Origin: a bacterium
Lineage (GTDB): Bacteria > Pseudomonadota > Gammaproteobacteria > Burkholderiales > Thiobacillaceae
Assembly (NCBI GenBank): GCA_009772925.1
Contig: WOUQ01000003.1
Coordinates: 171,898 to 235,897 of the forward strand
Reading direction: 5' to 3'
DNA: 64,000 nucleotides
The notes beneath the pieces were generated by a model. It ran no database searches and was not told where the DNA came from. It saw only the letters and a list, made by a program, of their open reading frames with translations. A program made the position numbers and the translations under genes. This document shows, in pieces, positions 1 through 8,022 of this stretch (position 1 is the first letter of the stretch; every line of letters starts with the position of its first letter).

Positions 1-708
1 CTGGTAGCCGAGCCAGGCGTCTCCCGCCGCCGGCGCCGCGAAGCGCAAGGCCAGGTTGACCTGGTAGCAGTCGCCGGCGTCGATGTAGCGCCGGATGCGG
101 GCGAAGGCCTGCCGGTAGGCGTCGGCATCGAGATTGGCGCGCACCGGCCCGGTGACACGGAAGGCCTGCCTGGAGGCGGGCGGCGGCGGTCGCGAGAACA
201 GTTCCAGTAATGCCTCCCACAGGGCCTCGCCGCGCGCGTCGCGGCCGGCGCTCGCCAGCCAGCTACGCTGTTCCGCGTGATCCACCAGCACCGCCCAGTC
301 GTACAGACCGACCGCCATCTCCGGCATGCCTTCCGCATCGAGGGCGCGCGCGGGCAGGCGCTCCAGGCGCCGCGCCAGGTCATAGGCGAAATAACCGATG
401 GCGCCGCCGCAGAAGGGCAGGGGAGCGGGAACATCGTCCGCGTCGAGGAGTTCACGCAACAACTCGAAGGGATCGGCGGGGGACAGGCGCGCGCCCTCCG
501 GCCCCCGAATCTCGGTCATGCCGCCGCGCGTGACCAGGGTGGCGAACGGCCGCGCCGCCAGGATGTCCAGGCGACCGGCACTGGAACGGGGCCGGCCGCT
601 GTCGAGGAACACGGCCCAGGGTTCGTCGGCGATGGCCTCGAACAAGGCCGCGCTGTCCTCCAGGTAGGGCAGCGGGCTGACGCGATAGCGGCTGGCCTGG
701 CGCGGCAT
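1..708 (-). CDS. pabB: Aminodeoxychorismate synthase component I (5' part, cut by window edge)
   Basis: The first 236 codons of a chorismate-using enzyme run off the left edge of the window. PabB aminates chorismate to 4-amino-4-deoxychorismate for folate synthesis, together with the PabA glutaminase. The translation starts MPRQASRYRV and shows the family N-terminal region, including GGAIGYFAYDL (about residue 112) and the start of the chorismate-binding domain, YIDAGDCYQVNLAL (about residue 212). TrpE and isochorismate synthases share this fold; GDCYQVNL and the short N-terminus favour PabB. The C-terminal catalytic part is not visible. The upstream CDF transporter gene ends 16 bases before the start, so the two are probably co-transcribed. 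Confidence 0.85.
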   Translation of the reverse strand, partial: MPRQASRYRVSPLPYLEDSAALFEAIADEPWAVFLDSGRPRSSAGRLDILAARPFATLVTRGGMTEIRGPEGARLSPADPFELLRELLDADDVPAPLPFCGGAIGYFAYDLARRLERLPARALDAEGMPEMAVGLYDWAVLVDHAEQRSWLASAGRDARGEALWEALLELFSRPPPPASRQAFRVTGPVRANLDADAYRQAFARIRRYIDAGDCYQVNLALRFAAPAAGDAWLGYQ

Positions 709-724
709 CGGCGGCGGACCCGGT

Positions 725-1345
725 TCAGCCCGCCGGCGCCGCGCGCAGTTCGGCGCGGGCGTTGCCGATGACGCGCGCGGCGGAGCGCAGCAGCAACAGG
801 GCGAGGGCGCCGGCCACCAGCAAGTCCGGCCAGCCCGAGCCGGTCAGCCAGACGCCGCCGGCGGCCGCGAACACCGAAAGATTGGCGGCGATGTCGTTGC
901 GCGAGCATTCCCATACCGAACTCATGTTCACGTCCTCGTGGCGGTGGCGCCAGAGCAGGAACAGGCAGAGGCCGTTGGCCGCCAGGCCGAGCAGGCTGAA
1001 GGCGCCCATCACCTCGAACAGCGGCACGCCGGGTTCGATCAGGCGATGCCCGATCTGCGCCAGCACCACGCAGGCGCCCAGCAGGATGAGAACGCCCTTG
1101 ACCAGGGCCACCCGCGCTTTCGTCGCGGCGCCCCGCGCCACCGCGTAGAGGCTCAGCGCATAGGTGAAGGCGTCGCCCAGGTTGTCCAGGCTGTCGGAGA
1201 GCAGGGCGCTGGAACCGGCGTGCAGGGCGGCCGCCGCGATGACGAAGAACATCACGGCATTGATGGCCAGCACGGCGCGCAGGGTGTTGCGCTGGCGCTC
1301 GCGCAGGCGGTCGAGGGAACAGTCGTGGTCACAGGCGCAGGGCAT
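725..1345 (-). CDS. Cation diffusion facilitator family metal transporter
   Basis: This 206-residue inner-membrane protein has about five or six hydrophobic segments and the CDF signature: acidic DSLDNLGD in the second membrane segment (residues 51-58) and NDI in a later one, which form the transport site for Zn, Co, Cd or Fe in this family. The N-terminus, MPCACDHDC, is rich in Cys and His and may bind metal. The protein stops soon after the last membrane segment, so it lacks the usual cytoplasmic dimerisation domain of about 80 residues; short CDFs like this are known. The metal cannot be told from sequence. It reads into pabB with a 16-base gap. Confidence 0.85.
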   Translation of the reverse strand: MPCACDHDCSLDRLRERQRNTLRAVLAINAVMFFVIAAAALHAGSSALLSDSLDNLGDAFTYALSLYAVARGAATKARVALVKGVLILLGACVVLAQIGHRLIEPGVPLFEVMGAFSLLGLAANGLCLFLLWRHRHEDVNMSSVWECSRNDIAANLSVFAAAGGVWLTGSGWPDLLVAGALALLLLRSAARVIGNARAELRAAPAG

Positions 1346-1435
1346 GGCGGAATTGTAGCGTCCGCCGCCTGCCCTCTCGCTCCGCCGGGGGCGCTGCTAT
1401 GCTGCGCGCGATCCGCAACGCCGCCGCCGACCGCC

Positions 1436-1906
1436 ATGACTCCCGCCATCCTCGCCGCCAAGCAGGCCAAGGTACCCCATCGCGTGCATGAGTACGCCCA
1501 CGATCCCAGAAGCGAATCCTATGGCGAGGAAGCGGCGGTCAAGTTGGGCCTGCCCCTGGAACGGGTGTTCAAGACCCTGGTGGTCGCCCTGGACGGCCGC
1601 GAACTGGCCGTGGCGGTGGTGCCGGTATCCGGCAAGCTCGACCTGAAACAGTGCGCCGCCGCCCTGGGCGCCAAGAAATGCGAGATGGCCGCCCGCGCCG
1701 ACGCCGAGCGCGCCACCGGCTACGTGCTCGGCGGCATCAGCCCGCTGGGCCAGAAGAAGCGGCTGCGCACGGTGATCGATGCCACCGCCGAGGCGTTCGA
1801 AACCGTGTTCGTCAGCGCCGGCCGGCGCGGCCTCGAAATCGAATTGGCGCCGACGGACCTGCGCGCCCTCACCGGCGCCCTGGCGGCCTCGGTGAGCCGG
1901 ACCTGA
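1436..1906 (+). CDS. ybaK: Cys-tRNA(Pro)/Cys-tRNA(Cys) deacylase, YbaK/EbsC family
   Basis: This 156-residue free-standing editing domain hydrolyses mischarged Cys-tRNA(Pro). The family features are a long YbaK domain with VFKTLVV near residue 42, the invariant lysine in that motif, VAVVPVSGKLDL, and the GGISPLGQKKRLRTVID segment. A longer in-frame ORF exists upstream, but it lies antisense to the CDF gene; the start at 1436 gives the standard family length. proS, whose product makes the mischarged substrate, lies 22 kb away, beyond the insertions at tRNA-His. Confidence 0.9.
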   Translation: MTPAILAAKQAKVPHRVHEYAHDPRSESYGEEAAVKLGLPLERVFKTLVVALDGRELAVAVVPVSGKLDLKQCAAALGAKKCEMAARADAERATGYVLGGISPLGQKKRLRTVIDATAEAFETVFVSAGRRGLEIELAPTDLRALTGALAASVSRT

Positions 1907-1931
1907 AGCCGCTGGGGCGTGGCGGGCGGGG

Positions 1932-1960
1932 CTGGAGTCGGCCACGACTTCGGGTATAAT
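1932..1960 (+). promoter_or_regulatory. Probable sigma-70 promoter of tRNA-His
   Basis: A consensus TATAAT lies at 1955-1960, and a weak -35 (CTGGAG, 1932-1937) lies 17 bases upstream. The expected start is about 45 bases before the tRNA, leaving a short leader for RNase P to remove. The site is called from sequence alone. Confidence 0.6.
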
Positions 1961-2012
1961 CGCGCCCCTTCACGCCGCGCGCCTTGCTCGCGGCCGTGCA
2001 TGCAGCACAGTG

Positions 2013-2088
2013 GCGGTGGTAGCTCAGTTGGTAGAGCACTGGATTGTGGCTCCAGGTGTCGTGGGTTCGATTCCCATCCATCGCCCCA
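2013..2088 (+). tRNA. tRNA-His (GTG anticodon)
   Basis: A full cloverleaf can be folded: acceptor GCGGTGG with CCATCGC, D arm GCTC...GAGC, anticodon GTG in GATTGTGGC, T arm GTGGG-TTCGATT-CCCAT, and an encoded CCA at 2086-2088. The base before position 1 (2012) is G and position 73 is C, the G-1:C73 pair that identifies histidine tRNAs. The gene stays intact although an element has integrated into its 3' half, because the element restores the sequence. Confidence 0.97.
2044..2088 (+). repeat. attL: 3' half of tRNA-His, core of the integration site
   Basis: This 45-base stretch, from the anticodon arm to CCA, recurs exactly at 9901-9945. The two copies diverge at once on both sides. They bound a block whose first gene is a tyrosine integrase, the classic arrangement for site-specific insertion into a tRNA 3' end. 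Confidence 0.95.
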
Positions 2089-2146
2089 TCTTCCCTTGTT
2101 TCGCGGGCTGTTTTCCTTCCCGGCCCGTTCAATATCCCCGCGTTGT

Positions 2147-3160
2147 TCAATACTCCGCGCCCGGCAAGGTGGGCAGTGGGGTGACTTCCTCGATTTCCCG
2201 GCGCTTGATGTAGTGGTCCGTCATGGCGCTTGTGGCGTGCCCGGCCAGGGCCTGGGCATCGAGGCCATGTCGGCGTTTCGCGTCGGTCAGGGCCTTGGCC
2301 CGGATATCGTGCCAGGTGAAGCGCTCCCCACCCTGGGCGGCCCATGCCTGCTGAATGCGGTTCCACATGGTCTTAAAACCATCGGAGGTGTAGGGCTGTC
2401 CGGTGCGGCTGAAAAACAGGGTGTCGCGCGACTTCAATTCGGGGTGCAGCCTGAGGGCCGCATCCACCACGGACCGCAGGACAGGCACAAGGGGGAAGCG
2501 TTGCCGCTTGCCGGTCTTGCCCTGGGCCAGCGTGAAGCCGTCCGCCTCGATCTGATCCACTCGCAGGGCCAGCATGTCGCCTTGCCGCATGGCGGTGAGG
2601 TAGGCGAAATCCATCATGAGCCCGATCTTCTCGCCGGCCAGGGCTCGCACGGCGGCGAACTCCTCATCGGTGATGTAGCGGTCCCGGCCTTTCTCGGGGT
2701 AGCCCTTCACGTCCCGGCAGGGGTTGGTTTCCACCAGGCCCCAGCGGATGGCGTACGCGAAGACTGACGAGAGCAGCGCCTTTTCCCGGTTGGCACGGAT
2801 GGGAGCATCCTGGCCACGAATGGCCATGAACTGGGAGACATGGACCGGGCGCACGTCCTCGGGCCGCATGTGGCCGAAGACAGCGAGCAGGGCCTTGGAT
2901 TCCTGAAGGTTGCCGGCGTGGGTTGCGGTGGCTTTCCTGGCCGCGACTTCCACCAGGTAGCGGTTCATGAGTTCGGCCAGGGCTACACCCGGCGAGGGTG
3001 GCGCGCTCACGAGTTCCGCCCACTTGGCCAGGGCCTCGCGCTTGTTGTCCGAGAGCCTGATCCAGGCCATCCCCTTGCCATTTGGGGCGAAGTAGTAGGC
3101 CCCATGCCGGCGATAGACGCGGGGCGGCAAATCCTTGTCATGCAGGCGGGGCCGGCCCAT
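2147..3160 (-). CDS. Tyrosine recombinase (integrase) of the tRNA-His element
   Basis: This 337-residue integrase has the complete catalytic set: Arg192 (AMRQGDMLALR), His284 and Arg287 (TWHDIRAKA), His308 (LAGHAT) and Tyr317 (DHYIKRRE). Before it come an N-terminal region with MGRPRLHDKDLPPRVY and a core-binding domain at about residues 60-150. It should cut and join the 45-bp core to insert or excise the element. The gene ends 58 bases from attL, the usual position. It is the last gene of the long minus-strand operon, 3 bases after the DUF4224 gene. Confidence 0.95.
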   Translation of the reverse strand: MGRPRLHDKDLPPRVYRRHGAYYFAPNGKGMAWIRLSDNKREALAKWAELVSAPPSPGVALAELMNRYLVEVAARKATATHAGNLQESKALLAVFGHMRPEDVRPVHVSQFMAIRGQDAPIRANREKALLSSVFAYAIRWGLVETNPCRDVKGYPEKGRDRYITDEEFAAVRALAGEKIGLMMDFAYLTAMRQGDMLALRVDQIEADGFTLAQGKTGKRQRFPLVPVLRSVVDAALRLHPELKSRDTLFFSRTGQPYTSDGFKTMWNRIQQAWAAQGGERFTWHDIRAKALTDAKRRHGLDAQALAGHATSAMTDHYIKRREIEEVTPLPTLPGAEY

Positions 3161-3163
3161 GGC

Positions 3164-3394
3164 TTATTTCCCGAAGATCCTCAGCGCATCGAGGTTCGGC
3201 TCCTTCGGCGAAGGACTGCGGCCCACCCCGCCAAGTCGGCTTTCCAGATGGGCGCGTAGCACCTTGGGCCGGCCCAGGTTGTCGGCCTCGAACTTCCAGC
3301 CCCGATCCTTCAACCAGGCTTTTTGCCGGCTGGGGTATTGGTAGCCGGTCAGTTCCTTGAGTTCGTCCGGCGAGAGGAAAAGAGGGGGGCTCAT
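3164..3394 (-). CDS. DUF4224 family small protein, possible excisionase-like factor
   Basis: This 76-residue protein begins MSPPLFLSPDELKELTGY, the typical opening of DUF4224 phage proteins, and continues with QKAWLKDRGWKFEADNLGRPKVLRAHLE. That pattern resembles a winged or MerR-like DNA-binding fold. Members usually lie next to phage integrases, as here, where three bases separate it from the integrase. A role in excision or integrase control is inferred from position. The ATG at 3394 was chosen over a longer in-frame start because it begins the conserved part. Confidence 0.75.
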   Translation of the reverse strand: MSPPLFLSPDELKELTGYQYPSRQKAWLKDRGWKFEADNLGRPKVLRAHLESRLGGVGRSPSPKEPNLDALRIFGK

Positions 3395-3395
3395 T

Positions 3396-3584
3396 TCAGG
3401 CTCGACAGTTTCCGCCCGACTGGATGGCCGCCCGGCGCACGTGGCCATGTTTGGGCCTGGCCTTGCGCATCTGGCCCACCATGGCGGGCTTCAGCCTGGC
3501 CACCAGGCGGCGCAGCCTCAGCAGGTTGATGGACACCACATTCTTTACCCCCATGAGGGGCTTGATCGGGGGGCGGGGTTTCAT
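3396..3584 (-). CDS. Small basic protein of unknown function
   Basis: This 62-residue, Arg/Lys-rich protein (MKPRPPIKPLMG, then LLRLRRLVARLKPAMVGQMRKARPKHGH) starts inside the stop codon of the DUF3653 gene (ATGA overlap) and ends one base before the DUF4224 start, so it is translated within the operon. I do not recognise a family. The charge suggests nucleic-acid binding; this is a guess. Confidence 0.5.
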   Translation of the reverse strand: MKPRPPIKPLMGVKNVVSINLLRLRRLVARLKPAMVGQMRKARPKHGHVRRAAIQSGGNCRA

Positions 3585-4297
3585 GCGGCTTTCTCCAAGT
3601 TGGCGGCGGTCGTGACGAAGGGGATTACCTGGGCGGTGCGGATGCTGGCTAGCAGGCCATCCAGGCGGTCTTGCATCGCCTCAAGCTCGCGGGTTACCCC
3701 CTGGTCCCGGTACATCTGCCGGATGCGGGTGTTCTCCGCCTCAAGGGCGGCGATCTCTTCTCTCAAGCTGGCGGATTGCTGCCGGTGGGCGTCCAGTTCG
3801 CCGCGCAGGAACACCAGGGCGGTGAAGTCTTCCGGCCCTACCGCGAGGCGGCCCACGTCAGGGGAAACAAGGCGGCCCTCCCGGTCGAAATACCAGCCAT
3901 CCCACCGGGCATGGCTGAGGCGGTGGGCGGTCGATTCAAATACCAGCCTCAGCACCTCGAAGGCCATGAAGGGGATGGGCGCGTCCCCGTTTTCCCAGCG
4001 CTGAACCGTCCTAACCGATACCCGAAGGTAGGCCGCCACCTTGGACCGAGTGACGTTGAGGCAGGAGCGGCGCAGGTGGTGGAAGCTTTTCGGCGTGACG
4101 TGTATTCGCTGGCTTTCCTGGACCCATAGGGGGTGGTAGCCGGGGAAGGCTTCCTCAATGGCCGGGTTGGTCGGTTCAATGGCCTGCATCCAGTATGCCC
4201 AGCGGGTCTTATCGCTGGGGCCTCGGGCGCGGGGCTTCGCGGTTTTCTTGCAAACCGTCTTGAGTAGCTTATTATTTGAGCAGGTCCGGGCTTGCAT
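3581..4297 (-). CDS. DUF3653 phage-type regulatory protein
   Basis: This protein of about 238 residues has a helix-turn-helix segment (SKVAAYLRVSVRTVQRWENGDAPIPFMAFEVLR) followed by a WYFDREGRLVSPDVGRLAVGPEDF block, as in DUF3653 proteins of filamentous phages and integrative elements. The C-terminal third (about 145-210) is a predicted coiled coil (LREEIAALEAENTRIRQ). It lies just downstream of the replicase gene (13-base gap), so it may regulate replication or the phage-like operon; the exact role is unknown. The start at 4297 avoids reading far into the replicase gene. Confidence 0.7.
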   Translation of the reverse strand: MQARTCSNNKLLKTVCKKTAKPRARGPSDKTRWAYWMQAIEPTNPAIEEAFPGYHPLWVQESQRIHVTPKSFHHLRRSCLNVTRSKVAAYLRVSVRTVQRWENGDAPIPFMAFEVLRLVFESTAHRLSHARWDGWYFDREGRLVSPDVGRLAVGPEDFTALVFLRGELDAHRQQSASLREEIAALEAENTRIRQMYRDQGVTRELEAMQDRLDGLLASIRTAQVIPFVTTAANLEKAA

Positions 4298-4310
4298 GGT
4301 CGCTCCCGGA

Positions 4311-6011
4311 TCAAACTCGGGGTGGAAGCTGTGGCGGTTTCCACCCCACCCCCACCCCTCCAGGCCGATTTCCAGGCCCTCCCCCACCTCCCCGCGTACA
4401 GTTATTTACACGAGTCCAAGGGTCGGGATTTTCGGCCTTCCGGCGCATTTCCCACGTGTGTTCGCGCGTCACCAGCCGGTGGCCATCCCGTTGCACACCG
4501 CGAATGAAGCGCACCGTTTCCCCCGGATAGGCCAGGCTTTGGCGTTCCTCGATCAGAAGGGAAAGCGGCGCGGCGGCCTGGGCCTTCATGAAGGCTTGCC
4601 AGTCGCCCGCGTCGGCGGCCTGCCAGTGGGGAAGGAATGGCTCAGGCGTGGCCTCCCGACGGCGGCGCAGTTCCCGCCAGAGCGTCACCTTGGCGGTGCC
4701 AAAAAACTGGAACTGGTGCACGCCATGCGCCCGCGCCCAGGCTGTGGGGCGGGGCAGGGCCTCGCCCGGCTCCAGCCCCTCGGCTTGCAGGTCGAGTTGC
4801 TGGCCGGCGTCGATGCCACCGATGTTCTTGGCGATGTACTTGGCCAGGTAGGCCGGCGCGCCGCCCTTGGCCTTGTCGATGCGATCCACCTTGACACGAT
4901 GTTTCCGCGCCCCCGGTTCATCCGGGTCGAAGCGCTCTAGGTGGTACTCCCCCAGGATTGCCAAGGTCTCGCGCTCATCGCTGGGGGACACGAATAGCAG
5001 CATGTGCCGGTGTGGGGTGCCGTCTTGATGGGGTTCTTCCACCCGGACGCCCATGAATTCGATGCCACGCCTTCCCATCGCCGAACGGCTGTTCTCCCAT
5101 TGGGTTTGCAGATGGTCATGGGCCTGTGTGGGAGTGGTGCCGTCGAACTTGGGATTCCTCGCACCGGATTCTTCAAGCCTCGGATGCATCCGGCTCGGGC
5201 AGGTCAGAGTAATGAACAGCCCCACCCACCCGAGTTCATCCGACACTGCTTCCATGCCCTTGGTCCGGGTCATCATCTCGGTGAATCGATGCTTCGGGTT
5301 GGACTGGCCGGCCTCGAAGACTTCCACCAGGTCCACCACGTCGCCGCATTCGTTGGTCAGTTCGTAGGCTTCGAGGAATTGGCGGTCGCGGCGGGCCTTC
5401 TGGCTCAAGCGTTGGTGGGTGGCGTTGGAAACGTACTTCCCGGCCTTGGAATGCACGAGGCCCGCCCGGATGGCGGCCTCCTCTCGGCGGCGCAAGGTTT
5501 CGCGTCTCAGCGCTCCTCGCCACCACTTTTCCGCGCTCATGCGGGCGGCCATGCCTGTCGTCGTTGTCGCCAGGGGGTAGGCAATGCCCATCCGGTCGCA
5601 GATGTTCATGAGTAAGGCGCGGATTGCCATCTCCGACCAGGTGGCCGCCATGCCCAGCAAGTCGGCAACCTTGACGGCGTAGTCCTTGGCCAATCCGCGC
5701 ACATCCCCATCGCTGGCGGCCAGGTTCAGGGTTTCGCCCTCAAACAGGTCCGCCACCCCTTCACGAATGAAGCTGTTGGCGGCCTGCTCCCCCTGGTTGG
5801 TGAAGCGCTCCCGATATTCGGCGAGAAGATTTGGCCGGAATTCATCCGGCACCCTGGCCAGGGTGCGGGCCACATAGGGCCGGGCGGTGAGGCTGGGCAC
5901 GTGGCCGGTGATGTCCGGGCCGATGATGTGGCGGCCCCATCGCCGCATTTCCTCGGCGAAGACGGCCCGTTGCAGCCGGTCATGGTCTTTGGTCATAGTG
6001 GCGGTCTGCAT
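4311..6011 (-). CDS. Rolling-circle replication endonuclease, phage P2 gpA-like (HUH)
   Basis: This 566-residue protein carries the HUH-endonuclease motifs in order: FITLTCPS (residues 267-274), the metal-binding PHRHMLLF with His334 and His336, and the paired-tyrosine motif YLAKYIAKN with Tyr388 and Tyr392. Two tyrosines on one helix mark the P2 gpA/phiX174 A group (Phage_GPA). It should nick one strand at an origin and stay covalently bound to start rolling-circle replication. The ATG at 6011 was chosen because the upstream extension overlaps the previous gene. A nick site, often inside the gene in this family, could not be located by eye. Confidence 0.9.
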   Translation of the reverse strand: MQTATMTKDHDRLQRAVFAEEMRRWGRHIIGPDITGHVPSLTARPYVARTLARVPDEFRPNLLAEYRERFTNQGEQAANSFIREGVADLFEGETLNLAASDGDVRGLAKDYAVKVADLLGMAATWSEMAIRALLMNICDRMGIAYPLATTTTGMAARMSAEKWWRGALRRETLRRREEAAIRAGLVHSKAGKYVSNATHQRLSQKARRDRQFLEAYELTNECGDVVDLVEVFEAGQSNPKHRFTEMMTRTKGMEAVSDELGWVGLFITLTCPSRMHPRLEESGARNPKFDGTTPTQAHDHLQTQWENSRSAMGRRGIEFMGVRVEEPHQDGTPHRHMLLFVSPSDERETLAILGEYHLERFDPDEPGARKHRVKVDRIDKAKGGAPAYLAKYIAKNIGGIDAGQQLDLQAEGLEPGEALPRPTAWARAHGVHQFQFFGTAKVTLWRELRRRREATPEPFLPHWQAADAGDWQAFMKAQAAAPLSLLIEERQSLAYPGETVRFIRGVQRDGHRLVTREHTWEMRRKAENPDPWTRVNNCTRGGGGGPGNRPGGVGVGWKPPQLPPRV

Positions 6012-6012
6012 G

Positions 6013-6222
6013 TCAGTGCACCGCCCGCACGGCGGCCTTGATACGGTGGGCGGTGTAGAGGAAGGCGGCGGCTTCGCTGGCCTTGTCTTCACGCATCCGC
6101 ATGGCGGCGGCCAGGTCCTGGGTGACGTGATAGCCATCCTTGAATACCTGGGCCACATAACCGCCCGCCGCCTGAATCCAGAGCACGCAGGTTTGTTTCT
6201 TGAGGCTACCGGCGCGGTTCAT
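6013..6222 (-). CDS. Small element protein of unknown function (69 aa)
   Basis: A 69-residue ORF, MNRAGSLKKQTCVLWIQAAG, whose ATG overlaps the stop of the preceding gene (ATGA) and which ends one base before the replicase start. Such tight coupling supports real translation. The family is not recognised. It has no clear membrane segment. Confidence 0.6.
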   Translation of the reverse strand: MNRAGSLKKQTCVLWIQAAGGYVAQVFKDGYHVTQDLAAAMRMREDKASEAAAFLYTAHRIKAAVRAVH

Positions 6223-6506
6223 CGCGTGCCCCCGGTGGCCTTGGTGATGGTCGCGTCGATGTCTTCCAGCAGGCCAGCGGCGGAGGTGCCGGACTGGATG
6301 GGGTGGATATTGGCCCGGATCATGCTGGCGGCTTCCACCAACAGCGACAAAAGCTCCGGCGCGACGGCGATCAGAGCGGCGTCTGCCTGGGCCTGGGCAT
6401 CCTGACCTATCACGCTCCCGATCTGGTAGGCGTTGGCGTGTATGCCAGTGTTCCCACGGTTCCGCGCAGTCGACCACGGGCCAGGGGTGTGCTTGGCTTT
6501 GCTCAT
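6219..6506 (-). CDS. Phage-type hypothetical protein with HTPGPW start
   Basis: This 95-residue protein begins MSKAKHTPGPWSTARN. The HTPGPW opening with a later ADAALIAVAPELLSLL segment is common in small phage proteins of unknown function. Both ends overlap neighbouring genes by four bases (ATGA), so the frame is secure. No function can be assigned. Confidence 0.7.
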   Translation of the reverse strand: MSKAKHTPGPWSTARNRGNTGIHANAYQIGSVIGQDAQAQADAALIAVAPELLSLLVEAASMIRANIHPIQSGTSAAGLLEDIDATITKATGGTR

Positions 6507-6769
6507 AGCCCGCGCTCCTCCAGGTCGCGCATCCAGCGCTTGAGGCGGGCGGCGGTGGCCTTGATGGCCTTCTGTTGCTCGGACTTGAGTTCGTCCCATC
6601 CCCGGCCTTCGAGGTATTCGGGTAGTGCGGCGGCATTGAGGAAGAACCGGCGATCCGGGTAGTCAAGATGCAGGTTCCAGAAGGCGCGCATGGGGTCGGA
6701 CGTGGCGTTGAAGATGGCCCAACAGGCGGCGAGGCCCTGTTGATGGTGGCGTGTTGCGGTGGTGTGCAT
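6503..6769 (-). CDS. Small element protein of unknown function (88 aa)
   Basis: This 88-residue protein contains LHLDYPDRRFFLNAAALPEYL followed by a charged helical tail (KAIKATAARLKRWMRDLEE). It is the third gene of the replicase operon and couples to the next gene by an ATGA overlap. I do not recognise it. Confidence 0.6.
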   Translation of the reverse strand: MHTTATRHHQQGLAACWAIFNATSDPMRAFWNLHLDYPDRRFFLNAAALPEYLEGRGWDELKSEQQKAIKATAARLKRWMRDLEERGL

Positions 6770-6805
6770 GGTCTTGTCTCCGGTGGCGGCGGATGGGTGA
6801 CGGGG

Positions 6806-7027
6806 TTAGGCGGTGGCGCGGATTTCCTGGATTTCCGCTTCGCATCCTTCGATGCGGCTCATGAGTTCCAGAGCGCCATACATGGCGTCTTCGTAGCTCT
6901 CGAATGCCTGTTTCAGGGTTCCGCCCTTGATCTGGATGTATCGACGTTTGCCCTCATGACCGGGCACCTCGGGCAGATAGACGTGGCCTTCGGTGACGGT
7001 CACCTTGTAGCGTGGCGATTGGCTCAT
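6806..7027 (-). CDS. Small element protein of unknown function (73 aa)
   Basis: A 73-residue ORF, MSQSPRYKVTVTEGHVYLPE, with alternating hydrophobic residues suggesting a beta-rich start and an acidic helical end. It lies 11 bases after the small membrane protein gene. A longer in-frame start exists but overlaps that gene out of frame. No family recognised. Confidence 0.55.
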   Translation of the reverse strand: MSQSPRYKVTVTEGHVYLPEVPGHEGKRRYIQIKGGTLKQAFESYEDAMYGALELMSRIEGCEAEIQEIRATA

Positions 7028-7038
7028 GGTGGCTCCGG

Positions 7039-7167
7039 TCAAACGCTGCCCGGCTTGGCCTGCTTCGCCTTGATGGCGATGGCCATGGCGGTGAGGGTGC
7101 CCAGCACGATCAGGACGGAAGCTGGCGGCATCTTGCCGGGGACGATCAGGGGGACGGGACATTTCAT
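7039..7167 (-). CDS. Single-span small membrane protein
   Basis: The 42-residue product has one hydrophobic stretch (ASVLIVLGTLTAMAIAIKA) and a basic tail. Its ATG overlaps the stop of the XRE gene (ATGA). Small single-span proteins are usual in filamentous-phage-like operons, but no homology is claimed. Confidence 0.5.
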   Translation of the reverse strand: MKCPVPLIVPGKMPPASVLIVLGTLTAMAIAIKAKQAKPGSV

Positions 7168-7871
7168 GCTTCCGCCCCTTCCTGGCTGGCGGCCTGGGCT
7201 TCGGCTTCGGGTGCCCTGGGCAATAGATTTCCAGCCATGTCGCCCAGCGATCCGGCAAGCAGGCCGGCCACGATACCGGCTACGTCTTTCGCTTCGCTGG
7301 TGGGCGGGATGCTGCCCAGGTTGTCCAGCACGATCAGGGCGCGGCCTTGTAGGTGGCGGAAAAGGATGTGGTTCTCCGCCATGATGCCGTAGACCTCTTG
7401 CAGGTCGTTTTGCGTTTCTTCGCCCCAGGGGTTGAAGAAGCCGGTTTGCACGGGCTTGGCCAGGAGGGCGCGGATTTTCTGGTCGTTGGCGTCCATCCGC
7501 TCCAGGGCGGCGGTGATCTGGCCGCATTCCAGGGCTGAGGATAGGGCGAAGTGGCGCACGCACAGCAGGGCACGGGCCATGTCTTCGCGGGTGTCCAGGT
7601 CGGAGAGGGTGGGGGCGGCCTGGTGGGCGGGTTCGGCGTCCGGGCCAGGCTCATCAAACGCCAGCCCCTTGGCCTCGAAATACTCCCGCAGGCGTTGCAG
7701 CAAGTCAGGTTGCAGGTTACGGCTGCCGGCCCGGAACTCGGAAAGGTATTGCCGACTAACACCGATCTCGCGCGCAACATCGGCGGCGGTAGTCTGCAAG
7801 GCTTGCAGCGCAGCCGCGAAGTCGGCGGCGGTGAGTGGGGCGTTCGGCTTCTTGGGGTTGATAATCACCAT
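7164..7871 (-). CDS. XRE-family transcriptional regulator, first gene of replicase operon
   Basis: This 235-residue protein has an N-terminal helix-turn-helix (about residues 17-60, TTAADVAREIGVSRQYLSEFRAGSRNL) and a long unknown C-terminal part ending in a Gly/Ala-rich stretch. It heads the operon with a good ribosome site (AGGAG, 6 bases before ATG) and a promoter that contains an inverted repeat between -35 and -10, so it probably represses its own operon. Confidence 0.8.
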   Translation of the reverse strand: MVIINPKKPNAPLTAADFAAALQALQTTAADVAREIGVSRQYLSEFRAGSRNLQPDLLQRLREYFEAKGLAFDEPGPDAEPAHQAAPTLSDLDTREDMARALLCVRHFALSSALECGQITAALERMDANDQKIRALLAKPVQTGFFNPWGEETQNDLQEVYGIMAENHILFRHLQGRALIVLDNLGSIPPTSEAKDVAGIVAGLLAGSLGDMAGNLLPRAPEAEAQAASQEGAEA

Positions 7872-7902
7872 GTCTCACTCCTAGAACGTTGTAATAGAAG
7901 CA

Positions 7903-7931
7903 AGACTAGACAACAGATTATCAGTTGTCAA
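7903..7931 (-). promoter_or_regulatory. Promoter with embedded operator for the replicase operon
   Basis: On the minus strand, a perfect -35 (TTGACA, 7926-7931) and a weaker -10 (TAGTCT, 7903-7908) are 17 bases apart. The spacer carries an inverted repeat, GACAAC-N9-GTTGTC (7909-7929), which overlaps the -35. A repressor bound there would block RNA polymerase; the XRE protein encoded just downstream is the likely ligand. Confidence 0.7.
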
Positions 7932-7975
7932 CTCATATCATAAACGCGGTTCAATATCTGAGACGTTTCATACCC

Positions 7976-8004
7976 AAAAAAACCCGGCTATGTGTGCCGG
8001 GCTT
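7976..8004 (-). terminator. Rho-independent terminator after the second XRE gene
   Basis: Read on the minus strand, a stem of about nine pairs (AAGCCCGGC with GCCGGGTTT, one G-T wobble) is followed by a run of seven T. It ends the toxin-antitoxin/XRE transcript 19 bases after the stop at 8023. Confidence 0.85.
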
Positions 8005-8022
8005 GGTTCCTTGGCGAAGCGG

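Noticed and set aside
938..1435. N-terminal extension of the YbaK frame
   Set aside because: It lies antisense to the CDF transporter gene and adds low-complexity sequence absent from the family.
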